The position numbers and the translations under genes were made by a program. A DNA stretch of 64,000 nt from CBDCRK01 sp965220955. GTDB lineage: Bacteria > Desulfobacterota > Binatia > Bin18 > CBDCRK01. Positions 17,111 to 25,749 of this stretch are shown here, one piece after another (position 1 is the stretch's first letter; the number at the start of each line of letters is the position of its first letter). The notes beneath the pieces were generated by a model. The model ran no database searches. It saw nothing but the letters and a program-made list of their open reading frames with translations, and was not told where the DNA came from. The stretch spans positions 62,001 to 126,000 of the forward strand of contig CBDCRK010000045.1 in NCBI GenBank assembly GCA_965220955.1. Reading direction: 5' to 3'.

Positions 17111-18555
17111 CGCTGTCGGAGTTTAGATTTTTTTAAGAGCGCCGCCGCTTCCCGAATAAAATTCATTGCTTCCCGGTCTTCTCTGCTCTCCGCAGTGTCC
17201 AGCACAGCGATTTGCTCTTGTATTTGCCTTAAACGCTCTTCCTCGGTCGCGCTCCGCTGATGTTTGTCTAACAGCGCGTCCCTCTCCGCAAATAGGCTCT
17301 CGGTCTGTTTGTCGCGCGGAGGGACGCCAAACAGTTCACTGGTGAGTATTTGATCGACTCGCCAACTGCGCACGACCTCAGGGTCATTTTGTATGATTAC
17401 TTCTCCGCCCTTCTTTTGAACCACAACTAAATTTGCTGTTGGTGCAGCCTGAACCATCAAGGGACTGTGCGCCGTCGCGATAAACTGGGTGCCAGGGAAA
17501 AGCTGAGTTAAATTGTCTATTATGGAACGCTGCCAACGGGGATGAAGATGTAGGTCGATCTCATCAATAAGAACGACAGCAGGCTCGGCCATTGGATTCG
17601 GGCTTTTCGGGTAGCGACGATACAATCGTAGTGCCAGATCCATTGTCCACGCCAACGTCGTTTGGTAACCTAGACTGAGAGCGGAGAGAGAAACAAGACC
17701 GGAAAAAGTTTCGAAGCGCACTGCGCTTGGTTTTGTAGAGGGCTCCAATATATCGGGGGCGGAAATCTTGATATCTTTGGCAGTGATATCCGGAAGAATA
17801 TTAGCGAGGAGATGCTTCACTTTCTCCAGCTGATCGTTTTCTTTGCCTTTGTATTCATTCCTTGCCGCGGCATGGTCCAGGTCCTTAAGAATCTTTTCAG
17901 CGTCGTAAAGTTCCGTGATGCTCGATAAACGGGAAGCGATAGGATCATCAAGATCACTTTGGGCCAAATTGTCCCGTCCCATTTGGCGGTTAGCGCCGTA
18001 AGCAATAATAAACGGCCCTTTGCGCCACCCTCCGAGTGTTTCAATTTTGGGCCTGCGTGGGAGCCTAAAATCTTCAAGCATCCCTTTCTTGGTGAAAGAG
18101 GCTTTTATACACGTTCTGAACTTCTTGCTTGTCCCAGTTGGCTCCGTCTCCTCAAGGTTATTAGTAAACGTAAAATGAGGGTCTTGGTATAGGCCTGCTT
18201 TGAGTTCTAGTTCAGTTGCACCGCCGGTGCGAAGGAGTCCTTCAAGGACCTCATTTTCTTCATCTGAAATTGCTGGTTGGAGAAATCCTTTGTCCAAAGG
18301 CAAAGGTTCATCAGTTTCATCATCATTTTGTGATACGTTGATCTCACGTCTGTCCGCGGGCTCTGGTCGCATCCATCCGAAGCATTGTAGTAACGTCGTT
18401 TTTCCGAGACCATTTTCTCCTAGCAAAAGGGTCCATTGCGCCGGGCGACCATTACCGTTAGAGAGGTCTAGCACTTGGCTCGTTCCGAAACAACGAACAT
18501 TCTCCAGTTCAAGGGATATGAAGTAAATTGGTGGTGAGACATCACATGTGGGCAT
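17107..18555 (-). CDS. ptuA: AAA ATPase of Septu-like defence pair (PtuA-like)
   Basis: The 482-residue protein is an OLD/SMC-like AAA ATPase. Walker A GENGLGKT spans residues 46-53 after the N-terminal signature LENVRCFG; Walker B VVLIDEIDLHLHPRWQ and the sensor ATAHSPLMVQ lie near residues 325-370. A helical, charged middle region fits an SMC-like coil. Start ATG 18555 follows GTAGGAGCAAAAG. With the overlapping HNH gene it forms a Septu-like anti-phage pair. No retron reverse transcriptase or ncRNA is visible nearby, so Septu rather than a retron is favoured. Confidence 0.85.
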   Translation of the reverse strand: MPTCDVSPPIYFISLELENVRCFGTSQVLDLSNGNGRPAQWTLLLGENGLGKTTLLQCFGWMRPEPADRREINVSQNDDETDEPLPLDKGFLQPAISDEENEVLEGLLRTGGATELELKAGLYQDPHFTFTNNLEETEPTGTSKKFRTCIKASFTKKGMLEDFRLPRRPKIETLGGWRKGPFIIAYGANRQMGRDNLAQSDLDDPIASRLSSITELYDAEKILKDLDHAAARNEYKGKENDQLEKVKHLLANILPDITAKDIKISAPDILEPSTKPSAVRFETFSGLVSLSALSLGYQTTLAWTMDLALRLYRRYPKSPNPMAEPAVVLIDEIDLHLHPRWQRSIIDNLTQLFPGTQFIATAHSPLMVQAAPTANLVVVQKKGGEVIIQNDPEVVRSWRVDQILTSELFGVPPRDKQTESLFAERDALLDKHQRSATEEERLRQIQEQIAVLDTAESREDREAMNFIREAAALLKKSKLRQR

Positions 18556-18836
18556 CTTTTGCTCCTACTCTCTTGACGCTGTCAACGTTGCTGCCTCTGA
18601 TCTCCACGAGTGTGCCGGAGCCACACAAAACTACCTCGTTAAATGAATTAGTTTTTCTAAGCTTCACGACACAAAAGATAAGAGGAGATACTGTGCCAGA
18701 CCGGGTTTAGTCTTTCTTTTGGGATGTCGCCGAGTCGTATCGCCTCCTGCTCCATTATGCTTTCTCCTTTACATGACTCAATTTGGACCTACAGATTTCG
18801 CTAACAATATCAAAAGTGCTGACACTCCTACCAGGC

Positions 18837-18905
18837 CTAGCCGGACGCCGGCAACGATTCACGGGAAACTGGGCCATTTGCATAGAACCTGTTTAATTCC
18901 AGTCG
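18837..18905. repeat. Right 69-bp direct repeat bounding the accessory island
   Basis: Same-orientation copy of 13083-13151, 66 of 69 identical. The 281 bp between the ATPase start and this repeat hold no convincing gene, only its promoter region, including the palindrome TTGACGCTGTCAA at 18573-18585. Sequence beyond 18905 differs entirely from that beyond 13151. Confidence 0.9.
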
Positions 18906-19008
18906 ATTATATCGCCCCCACGCACCCCATCATAGCACGGCACCCTACTCTATGCCCTCCCTTTCAGCAGATAGAGGACCCGCTGAGCAGCGCACCACTT
19001 GAGCCGCA

Positions 19009-19032
19009 AAGCCTGACTTGCTCAGGCTTTTT
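19009..19032 (+). terminator. Intrinsic terminator
   Basis: Perfect 8-bp stem AAGCCTGA-cttgc-TCAGGCTT followed by TTT. No intact plus-strand gene ends just before it, since the region 18906-19008 holds nothing recognisable. It may be the original terminator of the operon ending at 13040, separated from it by the island. Confidence 0.65.
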
Positions 19033-19171
19033 GAGGGCTTGAGTGGCTAGGGATTGGTTTTGTTCACTAAGCTGGGTGGGGTGATGGGAGAGCACTTTGT
19101 GGGGGAACGGCCTATTTCCCGGCTTTTCATTGCCGCCCCCCTAGCCCTGAAGACCACCGCTCTGGCTTCAT

Positions 19172-19516
19172 TTGCCAGCCACTTTGGCCCAGCAGGTCCA
19201 GGAAACTTTCGCCCTGGCAGCGATTACTGCCTCAGAGTTGCTCCACGGCGTGCATCGGGCCAAAACGCCGGCCCAACGTAGCCGGCGGGAAGCTTTTATG
19301 GAGGGTCTTTTGGCTCGGCTCCCTGTTATTTCCTTCGATCTGGTGACAGCCCGCATTCACGCACGGGTGTGGGCGCAGCTGGCCGCCAAGGGCATCACCG
19401 TGGGGCCTCATGATCTGCTCATTGCGGCGACGGCTCTGGCAACTGATTCCACGGTGGCCACTCGTGACACCCGCAGCTTTCCTAAGATTCCTGGGCTATC
19501 CATTGTGCAGTGGTAA
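19172..19516 (+). pseudogene. PIN-domain toxin (VapC-like), N-terminally truncated
   Basis: The frame encodes FALAAITASELLHGVHRAK, PHDLLIAATAL and ATRDTRSFPKIPGL, the middle and C-terminal parts of a VapC ribonuclease with its second and later acidic residues. The first ~20 residues, including the first catalytic Asp of the MILLDTS-type N-terminus, are missing, and a TGA stands in frame upstream at 19148. No VapB antitoxin gene is present. A remnant of a toxin-antitoxin locus just outside the island. Confidence 0.75.
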
Positions 19517-19633
19517 AGCCTTCTCTCTACTCGGAACTGGGCTTTTTTCTGAAGACGCGTAGCCTTGGTTGTAGTCATTGACGGCACAGAGTGGCTGTGG
19601 TGCAATTGGCTGCACGCAAAGGAGGAAATTTGC

Positions 19634-21316
19634 ATGACTTATGACTTGCTACTTAGTAGAGGAACAGTGATCGACGGCACGGGTCAGGCGGAGTTTGCAG
19701 CTGATGTTGCTGTGACTGGAGACCGCATTGTTGCTGTTAAACCCAATTTACCGCACCGTGAGGCCAAAGTTGTTCTTGACGCCCGCGGGTTGATTGTGTG
19801 TCCGGGGTTTATTGACCACCACACCCACTATGACGCGCAAATCCTGTGGGACCCTCTTGCTACCTGTTCTTCCTGGCATGGGGTTACCTCGATCTTGATG
19901 AGCAACTGTGGGGTGGGTCTGGCTCCCTGTAAGGTCACAGACCGTGAAATCCTCACCGGCGATCTAGTGAATGTCGAGGGCATGTCGCTTGAGGTGTTGA
20001 ACCAGGGTGTACGTTGGTCTTGGGAAAGCCTAGGGGAGTATCTTGATACCCTCAGCGCCAATGGTCTGGGTATAAATGTTGGTGTCCTGGCGGCGCTCTC
20101 ACCTTTGCGTCAGTACGTTATCGGCCCGGAATGCAAGGAACGAGCAGCAAACGAGAAAGAGCTGCCCCAGCTCCAGACCTTGTTCCGTGAGGCCATGGAA
20201 GCCGGGGCATTTGGCTTCTCCACCACGGTCTTGCCCCAGCACTCTGGCTTTCAGGGTCGGCCGTTACCATGCCGCCTAGCAAGCCGCGAGGAGCTGGGAG
20301 CTCTGGCCGAAGTGCTTAAGGAGCTTGGGCGCGGATATATTGAGATTGCCCTCACTCGCAGCCCGGGTGTGTTGTCTGACGAAGAGTATGACCTGCTCAC
20401 TTTTTTGCTCACCCGGAGCCAACAGCCGGTGACCTGGCTGGCACTTTTAGAAAAGGTTGAGGCTCCTGGCGCTTGGAGAATGGCGCTCGATCGGGTCACC
20501 CCCCTCTTTGAGCGCGGCTATCTGCCTTTAGCTCAAGTTGCCTGTCATCCCAAAAGCGCACGCTTTAGTCTCAAGCGGCCATTTATCTTTGGCAACTTTG
20601 CTTCTTGGCAAGAGGTATTCGATCGATCCCCGGAGGAGCAGAGACATATCTATGGCAGTCCGGAGTTTCATGCAGCCTTCCGTGAAGAAATGCGCCAGCC
20701 ACGTCTGTTCACCGGCCAGTGGGAAAATCTGAGCGTTTTTACCGCGGAAAATCCGCGGCAGCGTGGGCTAGTGGGTAAGGATTTGGCTACCCTGAGTCGA
20801 GAGCAGGGGAAAAATCCCCTGAACTTATTCTTTGACCTGGCTTTGGATGATGATCTCAATATGCAGTTCCTGCTGGAATACTCACAGGTCAATAAGGATA
20901 TGATAACCCACCCGCGTACCTTGCTTGGTCTCTCTGATGGCGGGGCGCATGCGGACATGCGCTGTGAGGCTGGCTACTCTACATATTTGTTAGGAACCGT
21001 TGTCAGAGAAAAGAAGATGCTCCCGCTCGAAGAAGCCATACAGCGTCTTACCTCAGTGCCGGCCGAGGTCTTTGGCGTGCCGTTGCGCGGCAAGATTGCT
21101 CCGGGCATGATTGCCGATCTGGTGGTATTTGATCCGGACACCGTGAGCTGTGACAAACAGGAGCCGGTGAACGACTTTCCCGGCGGTGGCCTACGCTACA
21201 TCGAAAAGGCTACCGGCATTGCCCACACTGTTGTTAACGGTCGGGTCCTGTTCTCTCACGGAGAGCCGCAGGGCACGCTGCCCGGGCAAGTATTGCGGTC
21301 GAACATGGCAGAGTGA
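19634..21316 (+). CDS. N-acyl-D-amino-acid deacylase family amidohydrolase
   Basis: A 560-residue amidohydrolase-3 type enzyme. MTYDLLLSRGTVIDGTG opens the small beta domain; DARGLIVCPGFIDHHTHYD supplies the HxH metal motif; VTSILMSNCGVG, SLSDGGAHAD and the C-terminal GKIAPGMIADLVVFDPDTV are typical of D-aminoacylases and N-acyl-D-glutamate deacylases. Start ATG 19634 follows AAAGGAGGAAATTTGC. It lies just upstream of an amino acid permease on the same strand. Precise substrate uncertain; related enzymes in environmental bacteria act on varied N-acyl or cyclic amides. Confidence 0.88.
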   Translation: MTYDLLLSRGTVIDGTGQAEFAADVAVTGDRIVAVKPNLPHREAKVVLDARGLIVCPGFIDHHTHYDAQILWDPLATCSSWHGVTSILMSNCGVGLAPCKVTDREILTGDLVNVEGMSLEVLNQGVRWSWESLGEYLDTLSANGLGINVGVLAALSPLRQYVIGPECKERAANEKELPQLQTLFREAMEAGAFGFSTTVLPQHSGFQGRPLPCRLASREELGALAEVLKELGRGYIEIALTRSPGVLSDEEYDLLTFLLTRSQQPVTWLALLEKVEAPGAWRMALDRVTPLFERGYLPLAQVACHPKSARFSLKRPFIFGNFASWQEVFDRSPEEQRHIYGSPEFHAAFREEMRQPRLFTGQWENLSVFTAENPRQRGLVGKDLATLSREQGKNPLNLFFDLALDDDLNMQFLLEYSQVNKDMITHPRTLLGLSDGGAHADMRCEAGYSTYLLGTVVREKKMLPLEEAIQRLTSVPAEVFGVPLRGKIAPGMIADLVVFDPDTVSCDKQEPVNDFPGGGLRYIEKATGIAHTVVNGRVLFSHGEPQGTLPGQVLRSNMAE

Positions 21317-21379
21317 TTTAGTGGACGGTATCCGCTCTACTTGTGGGCAGCGCCCACTCTACTAGTTCTGTCTGAATCT

Positions 21380-22771
21380 ATGCCGATGGGAGAAACACTG
21401 GCGCCGCATCCGGTGTTAGCCCTGCGTCGGGTGCTAGGAGTATGGGACCTCACCAGCCTTGGCATCGGTGTGATTGTTGGCGGGGGTATCTTTGTTATCA
21501 CCGGCTTGGCCGCGGCTCAGTATGCTGGACCGGCGATTATACTCTCGTTCGTTTTGGCTGGAGTTGCTGCTGGGCTCATTGCCCTTGTCTATGCCGAGCT
21601 TACGGTACACCTTCCAGCCGCCGGGCCTACCTACGCCCAGGTGGCCCAAACGCTGGGAGCCTTGCCGGCTTGGGTGGTCGGCTGGAATATGTTTCTCCGC
21701 GCCTTTGTTGGCGGCGGTATCCTGGCCGGCGGCTGGTCAGCATATCTGGTTGCCTGGCTGCGAGGGTTTGGCGTTACCATTCCGGCCTGGGCAAGCGCGC
21801 CACCAGGAGCTTCTCCTGAGGCTCTAGTTAACCTTCCGGCGGTAATCATTGTCTGGACGCTAACCGGCGTGGCTGTGGTGGGCATCCGTTCCAGCACTCT
21901 GGTCACCCACTTGCTTGTGGTTCTCAAGATCTCTGTACTTCTACTTTTCGTAGGTATAGGGCTGATCGGAGGCTTGCAGCCAGCTCACTGGACTCCTTTT
22001 CTTCCCTTTGGCTGGCGCGGTGTACTTACTGGCGCGGGGTTTGTCTTCTATGCTTATGCAGGCTTTGAGGTGGTTGCCGGCGCAGCTGAAGAGGCACGTA
22101 ATCCCCGGCGAGATGCACCCCTGGGTATCCTTGGCGCGTTTTCCTTTTGTGCGCTGCTCTACTTGGCAGTGAGTGGTGTATTGACGGGACTTGTACCGTC
22201 TAGCCAACTTGGTGTCTCAGCTCCATTGGTGAGCGCGTTGGAGACAAGCGGTTATCGCTGGGCCGGTGGGATCATTGCCTTTGGCGCGCTCTGTGCACTG
22301 ACTAGTGTGATGCTGGTGTCGATTGTTGGCTTTGCCCGGGTTTTCTTTGCCATGGGACGTGACCATCTCTTGCCAGAAATATTCGCCTCTGTGCACGCGC
22401 GCTGGAGCACGCCGGTCGTAGGTACGCTGGTCACGGGATTGCTGATGTCAGTGGGGGCAGCATTTTTCCCCTTGCGCCCGCTGGCTGAGCTGGCAACCCT
22501 GGGACTCCTGCTAGGGTATGCCTTGGTATGCTGTGGGCTCATGGTTCTGCGTACCCATCAGCCCTCACTCGAAGTCAAGATACGTGGCACCGGCAGTCGA
22601 TTTACTCCTCTGCTGGGCATCAGCCTGTGTCTACTGCTTGGCCTGGGGTTGTCGGCGCAAACATGGGTGTGGCTGGGAATGTGGGTGGGGGTCGGAGGGC
22701 TAGTGTACTGGCTCGCAGTCCGACACAAAGCGCTCCACTTAGCCTCGATACAGCAGGAAGCAAAGAGGTGA
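21380..22771 (+). CDS. APC-family amino acid permease
   Basis: About 12 hydrophobic helices over 463 residues, with GIGVIVGGGIFVITGLAAAQ in helix 1, FYAYAGFEVVAGAAEEARNP in the helix 6-7 region, and MLVSIVGFARVFFAMGRD, all marks of the APC superfamily, close to cationic amino acid transporters. I choose ATG 21380 (MPMGETLAPHPVLALRRVLG) although no strong ribosome site precedes it; a TTG at 21341 is an alternative. It follows the deacylase by 63 bp and probably imports its substrate or product. Confidence 0.85.
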   Translation: MPMGETLAPHPVLALRRVLGVWDLTSLGIGVIVGGGIFVITGLAAAQYAGPAIILSFVLAGVAAGLIALVYAELTVHLPAAGPTYAQVAQTLGALPAWVVGWNMFLRAFVGGGILAGGWSAYLVAWLRGFGVTIPAWASAPPGASPEALVNLPAVIIVWTLTGVAVVGIRSSTLVTHLLVVLKISVLLLFVGIGLIGGLQPAHWTPFLPFGWRGVLTGAGFVFYAYAGFEVVAGAAEEARNPRRDAPLGILGAFSFCALLYLAVSGVLTGLVPSSQLGVSAPLVSALETSGYRWAGGIIAFGALCALTSVMLVSIVGFARVFFAMGRDHLLPEIFASVHARWSTPVVGTLVTGLLMSVGAAFFPLRPLAELATLGLLLGYALVCCGLMVLRTHQPSLEVKIRGTGSRFTPLLGISLCLLLGLGLSAQTWVWLGMWVGVGGLVYWLAVRHKALHLASIQQEAKR

Positions 22772-22835
22772 AGGTTGACATAGTATAGGGGCCTTAGGTA
22801 TCGTGCCGTTTGTCCTAGGAAAGGAGGATGGGTAC

Positions 22836-23756
22836 TTGTTATCACCCAAGCCGGACTGGCTCCAACGAATGTTCCCCTGGGAGCAAAAGACAATCACAGT
22901 TAATGGCCGTACTATGGCCTATGTTGATGAGGGAGATACGGGCGCGCGTCCCGTGTTTTTACTCCACGGTAACCCTACCTGGGGCTTTCTTTACCGCGAT
23001 TTCATCCAGCCGCTTACAGAAGCTGGCTATCGTGTGATTGTTCCGGACTGGATAGGCGCTGGCTACTCCGACCGCCCTCGCATCGACGCTGCACTCACCT
23101 TACCCCACCACATTGCTGATCTGGTCTCGCTTATGGATCAGCTCCAGCTCCGTGGCTTTGTTGTTGTTGGTCAGGACTGGGGTGGACCCCAGGGGGTGGG
23201 CGCAGCTCTCCAGCGTTTGGAGCGACTTGCGGCACTCGTCTTAATGAATACCTGGCTGTTTGTTGGCCATGTGGGTCGCTTCCACTCCTCGCCGCGGCCT
23301 TGGACTACCTGGCATGCTCCACTTATTGGCCAGTTCTTTATGAAGCGCCACAAGGTACTCTCCCAGGCGGGCCCGTCTGCGATTAGTCGTCGCGGCATGA
23401 CGGATAAGGAGGCCCGGGGTTACCACCATGTCTATGACGAGCCGGATTCAGACCATGTGGTGCTTACCTGGCCGCGCACTATTCCCCTGCGTGAGGGCGA
23501 CCGTGGCTGGGCGGATATACAGGCAATCGAACGTCGCCTACCGGAGCTAGCTAAGGTACCCATTGCCCTGCTTTGGGCGCCCGAGGATAATGTGTTTCCC
23601 ATCGAATATGCCAATCGCCTCAAGGAGCTTTTGCCGCATGCCGAGGGGCCGGTTTTATTCGATAAAGCCGCGCACTTCCTGCAAGACGACCGTGGCCCGG
23701 ACCTAGCTCGCGCAACCGTGGAGTTCCTCAATCGCACCATAGAGGCTAGGCTATGA
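22836..23756 (+). CDS. Haloalkane dehalogenase-like alpha/beta-hydrolase
   Basis: A 306-residue alpha/beta-hydrolase. HGNPTW gives the oxyanion/halide-binding residues, D114 in GQDWGG is the nucleophile with the adjacent Trp as second halide ligand, and H280 in AAHFLQDD is the general base. This is the haloalkane dehalogenase pattern, reaction R-Cl + H2O to R-OH + HCl, although some fluoroacetate-type and epoxide hydrolases share D nucleophiles. TTG 22836 is chosen because AAAGGAGGA lies 7 bp upstream; a GTG at 22803 is weaker. Its last 4 bp overlap the next dehalogenase gene. Confidence 0.85.
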   Translation: MLSPKPDWLQRMFPWEQKTITVNGRTMAYVDEGDTGARPVFLLHGNPTWGFLYRDFIQPLTEAGYRVIVPDWIGAGYSDRPRIDAALTLPHHIADLVSLMDQLQLRGFVVVGQDWGGPQGVGAALQRLERLAALVLMNTWLFVGHVGRFHSSPRPWTTWHAPLIGQFFMKRHKVLSQAGPSAISRRGMTDKEARGYHHVYDEPDSDHVVLTWPRTIPLREGDRGWADIQAIERRLPELAKVPIALLWAPEDNVFPIEYANRLKELLPHAEGPVLFDKAAHFLQDDRGPDLARATVEFLNRTIEARL

Positions 23757-25015
23757 AATTTATTATACCAAGCACTGAGGAGCTTTCTTATCTGCGGGCT
23801 GATCCCTTGTTATGGGAGCAGGAATTGGATGTGCGTCCTAACGTAGCTGAGGCGATTGAGAAGGCTACAGGTATCCGTGCTGGCCGGGTTTACTGGCGCT
23901 CAGCACATGATCATTTGTATGCCCTTGAGCTTGCTGACCTGGGTCGCAGCCATTCTTCAATGGCTATAGTCTATGCTCACTGGGATCGCTATGAGCCTCG
24001 CCCACCTGAGCATGAGATCGACGCCGACTTGCTCGACTTCTCGCTCTGGGTGGCGGAGATTGCCAACAGTCTCAACCCTGACGATGTGACCAGGGTGGCT
24101 CAGTTTGCTGGTGTGAAAACGGCCTGGCCAGGAGGGTCAGTGTGGCGTACACCCGAAGACCGCTTTACGAATCTACCCGACTTTCCCTATAAGCCTCAAT
24201 ATGTGGAGGTCGAGGGCCTGCGTATGGCTTATGTGGAGAAAGGCACGGGTGACCCTATCCTGATGCTCCATGGTGAGCCAACCTGGGGCTACCTTTACCG
24301 GCACATGATTCCACCGCTGGCGGAGGTTGGCCGCGCAGTCGTGCCGGACCTGATTGGTTTTGGCCGCTCCGACAAACCAGGGGCAGACAATGCCTACAGC
24401 TACAAGTCACATGCTCGCTGGCTACGACGCTTTATTGAGGTCCTGGACCTGCGCCGTATTACGCTTATTTGCCAGGACTGGGGCGGATTGCTTGGTCTAC
24501 GGGTACTGGCACAGATGCCGGACCGCTTCATTCGCTTGGTGGCTATGAACACCGGCATTCCCGACGGCCGCGCTATGGGTGAACCGTTTATGCGCTGGCG
24601 GCGGTTCTCACAGCGACCACAGGGGCTAGACGTGCCGGCCCTGATGCGCCGAAGCATTCTGAGCCGAACTCTGAGCGATACTGAAGTTGCTGCCTATGGC
24701 GCACCTTTTCCCTCGGTTGATTATCAAACCGGAGCACTGGTTTTTCCGCGGCTTGTGCCAGTACGTCTGGACCACCCTGGCGCTTATGACAACCGGGTTG
24801 CTATAGAGAGGCTGAAACCCTTAGATTTGCCGGTACTCCTGCCATGGGCGGATGGCGATCCTATTACTGGGCCGTGGGAGGCCCATCTACGCGAGATTTT
24901 TCGTCATGTTGCGCCACCTTTGACCCTCAAGGGTGCCGGCCATTTTCTCCAAGAGGATGCTGGAGAAGACATTGCTGGCCACATTCGCCGCTGGTTGGCA
25001 GAAACTAGCCGGTGA
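23753..25015 (+). CDS. Haloalkane dehalogenase-like protein with extra N-terminal domain
   Basis: 420 residues in two parts. Residues ~140-420 are a dehalogenase with HGEPTWGYLYRHM, nucleophile D242 in CQDWGG and base His in GAGHFLQED, closer to the DhlA-like group with Glu in the first motif. Residues 1-~135 form a separate, Trp- and acid-rich domain (RADPLLWEQEL, AHDHLYALEL, FSLWVAEIAN) that I do not recognise. The ATG overlaps the preceding gene by ATGA, so the two dehalogenases are translated together and may share a substrate or form a complex. Confidence 0.82.
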   Translation: MKFIIPSTEELSYLRADPLLWEQELDVRPNVAEAIEKATGIRAGRVYWRSAHDHLYALELADLGRSHSSMAIVYAHWDRYEPRPPEHEIDADLLDFSLWVAEIANSLNPDDVTRVAQFAGVKTAWPGGSVWRTPEDRFTNLPDFPYKPQYVEVEGLRMAYVEKGTGDPILMLHGEPTWGYLYRHMIPPLAEVGRAVVPDLIGFGRSDKPGADNAYSYKSHARWLRRFIEVLDLRRITLICQDWGGLLGLRVLAQMPDRFIRLVAMNTGIPDGRAMGEPFMRWRRFSQRPQGLDVPALMRRSILSRTLSDTEVAAYGAPFPSVDYQTGALVFPRLVPVRLDHPGAYDNRVAIERLKPLDLPVLLPWADGDPITGPWEAHLREIFRHVAPPLTLKGAGHFLQEDAGEDIAGHIRRWLAETSR

Positions 25016-25105
25016 AATTTAATTTGTGCGCACAGCGCACGCTACTTTGGCTGTGAAAATATCCAGTGCCGCTACCTCAAACCATTTGCAGAAGGAGAAA
25101 TATCT

Positions 25106-25747
25106 ATGTCAGAAATAGGTCTTTTTGAGGCCATGCACTCTATGCGAGCCATGCGACGGCTCAAGCCTGATCCTGTTCCTTTAGAAATGATTCGCAAGAT
25201 CCTTGACGCGGGAATCCGAGCCCCTAGTGGACAGAACTTACAAGCCTGGGCATTTCTTGTTCTTCAGGATCCCGAGGGCAAAAAGTTCTTCCAGGAGCGT
25301 TATCATCACTCTATAGTGGAGCGTTTTGGGAATATAACTCCTGCTGCTGAGGACCGCTCGCCCATGGCCCGAATGGCTCGTGCCGCCCTGTACCTCGCTG
25401 AGCACATGCATGAGGCCCCGGTTCTGCTGCTTGTCTGCGGGAAACGGGACTGGCCGTTTTCAGTGCCAGCGGAAAGGCGGATTGGCCATGCTCCTCCGTC
25501 GTATGGTTCCATCTATCCAGGCGTGCAGAATATTCTGTTGGCATGTCGTGGCCTGGGTTTAGGGGCTAGCCTGACCACCATGCACCAAATGTTTGAAGAT
25601 GAGCTGCATGAGCGGTTTGATATTCCTGAAGAATATGGCGTGGTGGCAACCATTCCCATTGGCTTTCCCCAAGGGAAATTTGGACCCGTTACCCGCCGTC
25701 CGGCAGAGGAAACCACCTATTTTGATCAATGGGGAAATAGGGGCTAA
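25106..25747 (+). CDS. Nitroreductase-family flavoprotein
   Basis: A 213-residue FMN-dependent nitroreductase fold protein: AMHSMRAMRRLKPDPVP and IRAPSGQNLQAWAFLV at the N-terminus bind FMN, and GSIYPGVQNILLACRGLGLGASLTT is the central helix motif. Reduces nitro, quinone or other electron-poor compounds with NAD(P)H. Start follows AGAAGGAGAAATATCT. It comes 90 bp after the dehalogenase gene and directly precedes the LLM remnant by 2 bp, so the three were probably one operon. Confidence 0.88.
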   Translation: MSEIGLFEAMHSMRAMRRLKPDPVPLEMIRKILDAGIRAPSGQNLQAWAFLVLQDPEGKKFFQERYHHSIVERFGNITPAAEDRSPMARMARAALYLAEHMHEAPVLLLVCGKRDWPFSVPAERRIGHAPPSYGSIYPGVQNILLACRGLGLGASLTTMHQMFEDELHERFDIPEEYGVVATIPIGFPQGKFGPVTRRPAEETTYFDQWGNRG

Positions 25748-25749
25748 TC

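Larger units (their letters stand above)
13083..18905. mobile_element. 5.8-kb accessory island with RiPP operon and Septu-like pair
   Basis: Two 69-bp direct repeats flank a block of six genes unlike the catabolic neighbours: four plus-strand RiPP genes and two minus-strand AAA/HNH genes meeting tail to tail. The block looks more AT-rich than its surroundings, especially 13.3-13.6 kb, and lacks any integrase or transposase. Directly beyond the right copy is a perfect terminator hairpin that could be the original end of the operon at 13040, displaced by the insertion. The mechanism (recombination between repeats, or att-like sites used by an integrase elsewhere) is inference. Confidence 0.7.

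Noticed and set aside
16334..18555. Retron-associated ATPase/HNH effector
   Set aside because: No reverse transcriptase gene or retron-type ncRNA is visible within the island, so a Septu-like pair is the simpler reading.
18573..18585. TTGACGCTGTCAA palindrome upstream of the ATPase as an operator
   Set aside because: Too short to support a regulator site on its own; mentioned only in the repeat entry.
18719..19042. 107-codon plus-strand frame running across the right 69-bp repeat
   Set aside because: Composition is not protein-like, there is no ribosome site, and it runs through the repeat and the terminator hairpin.
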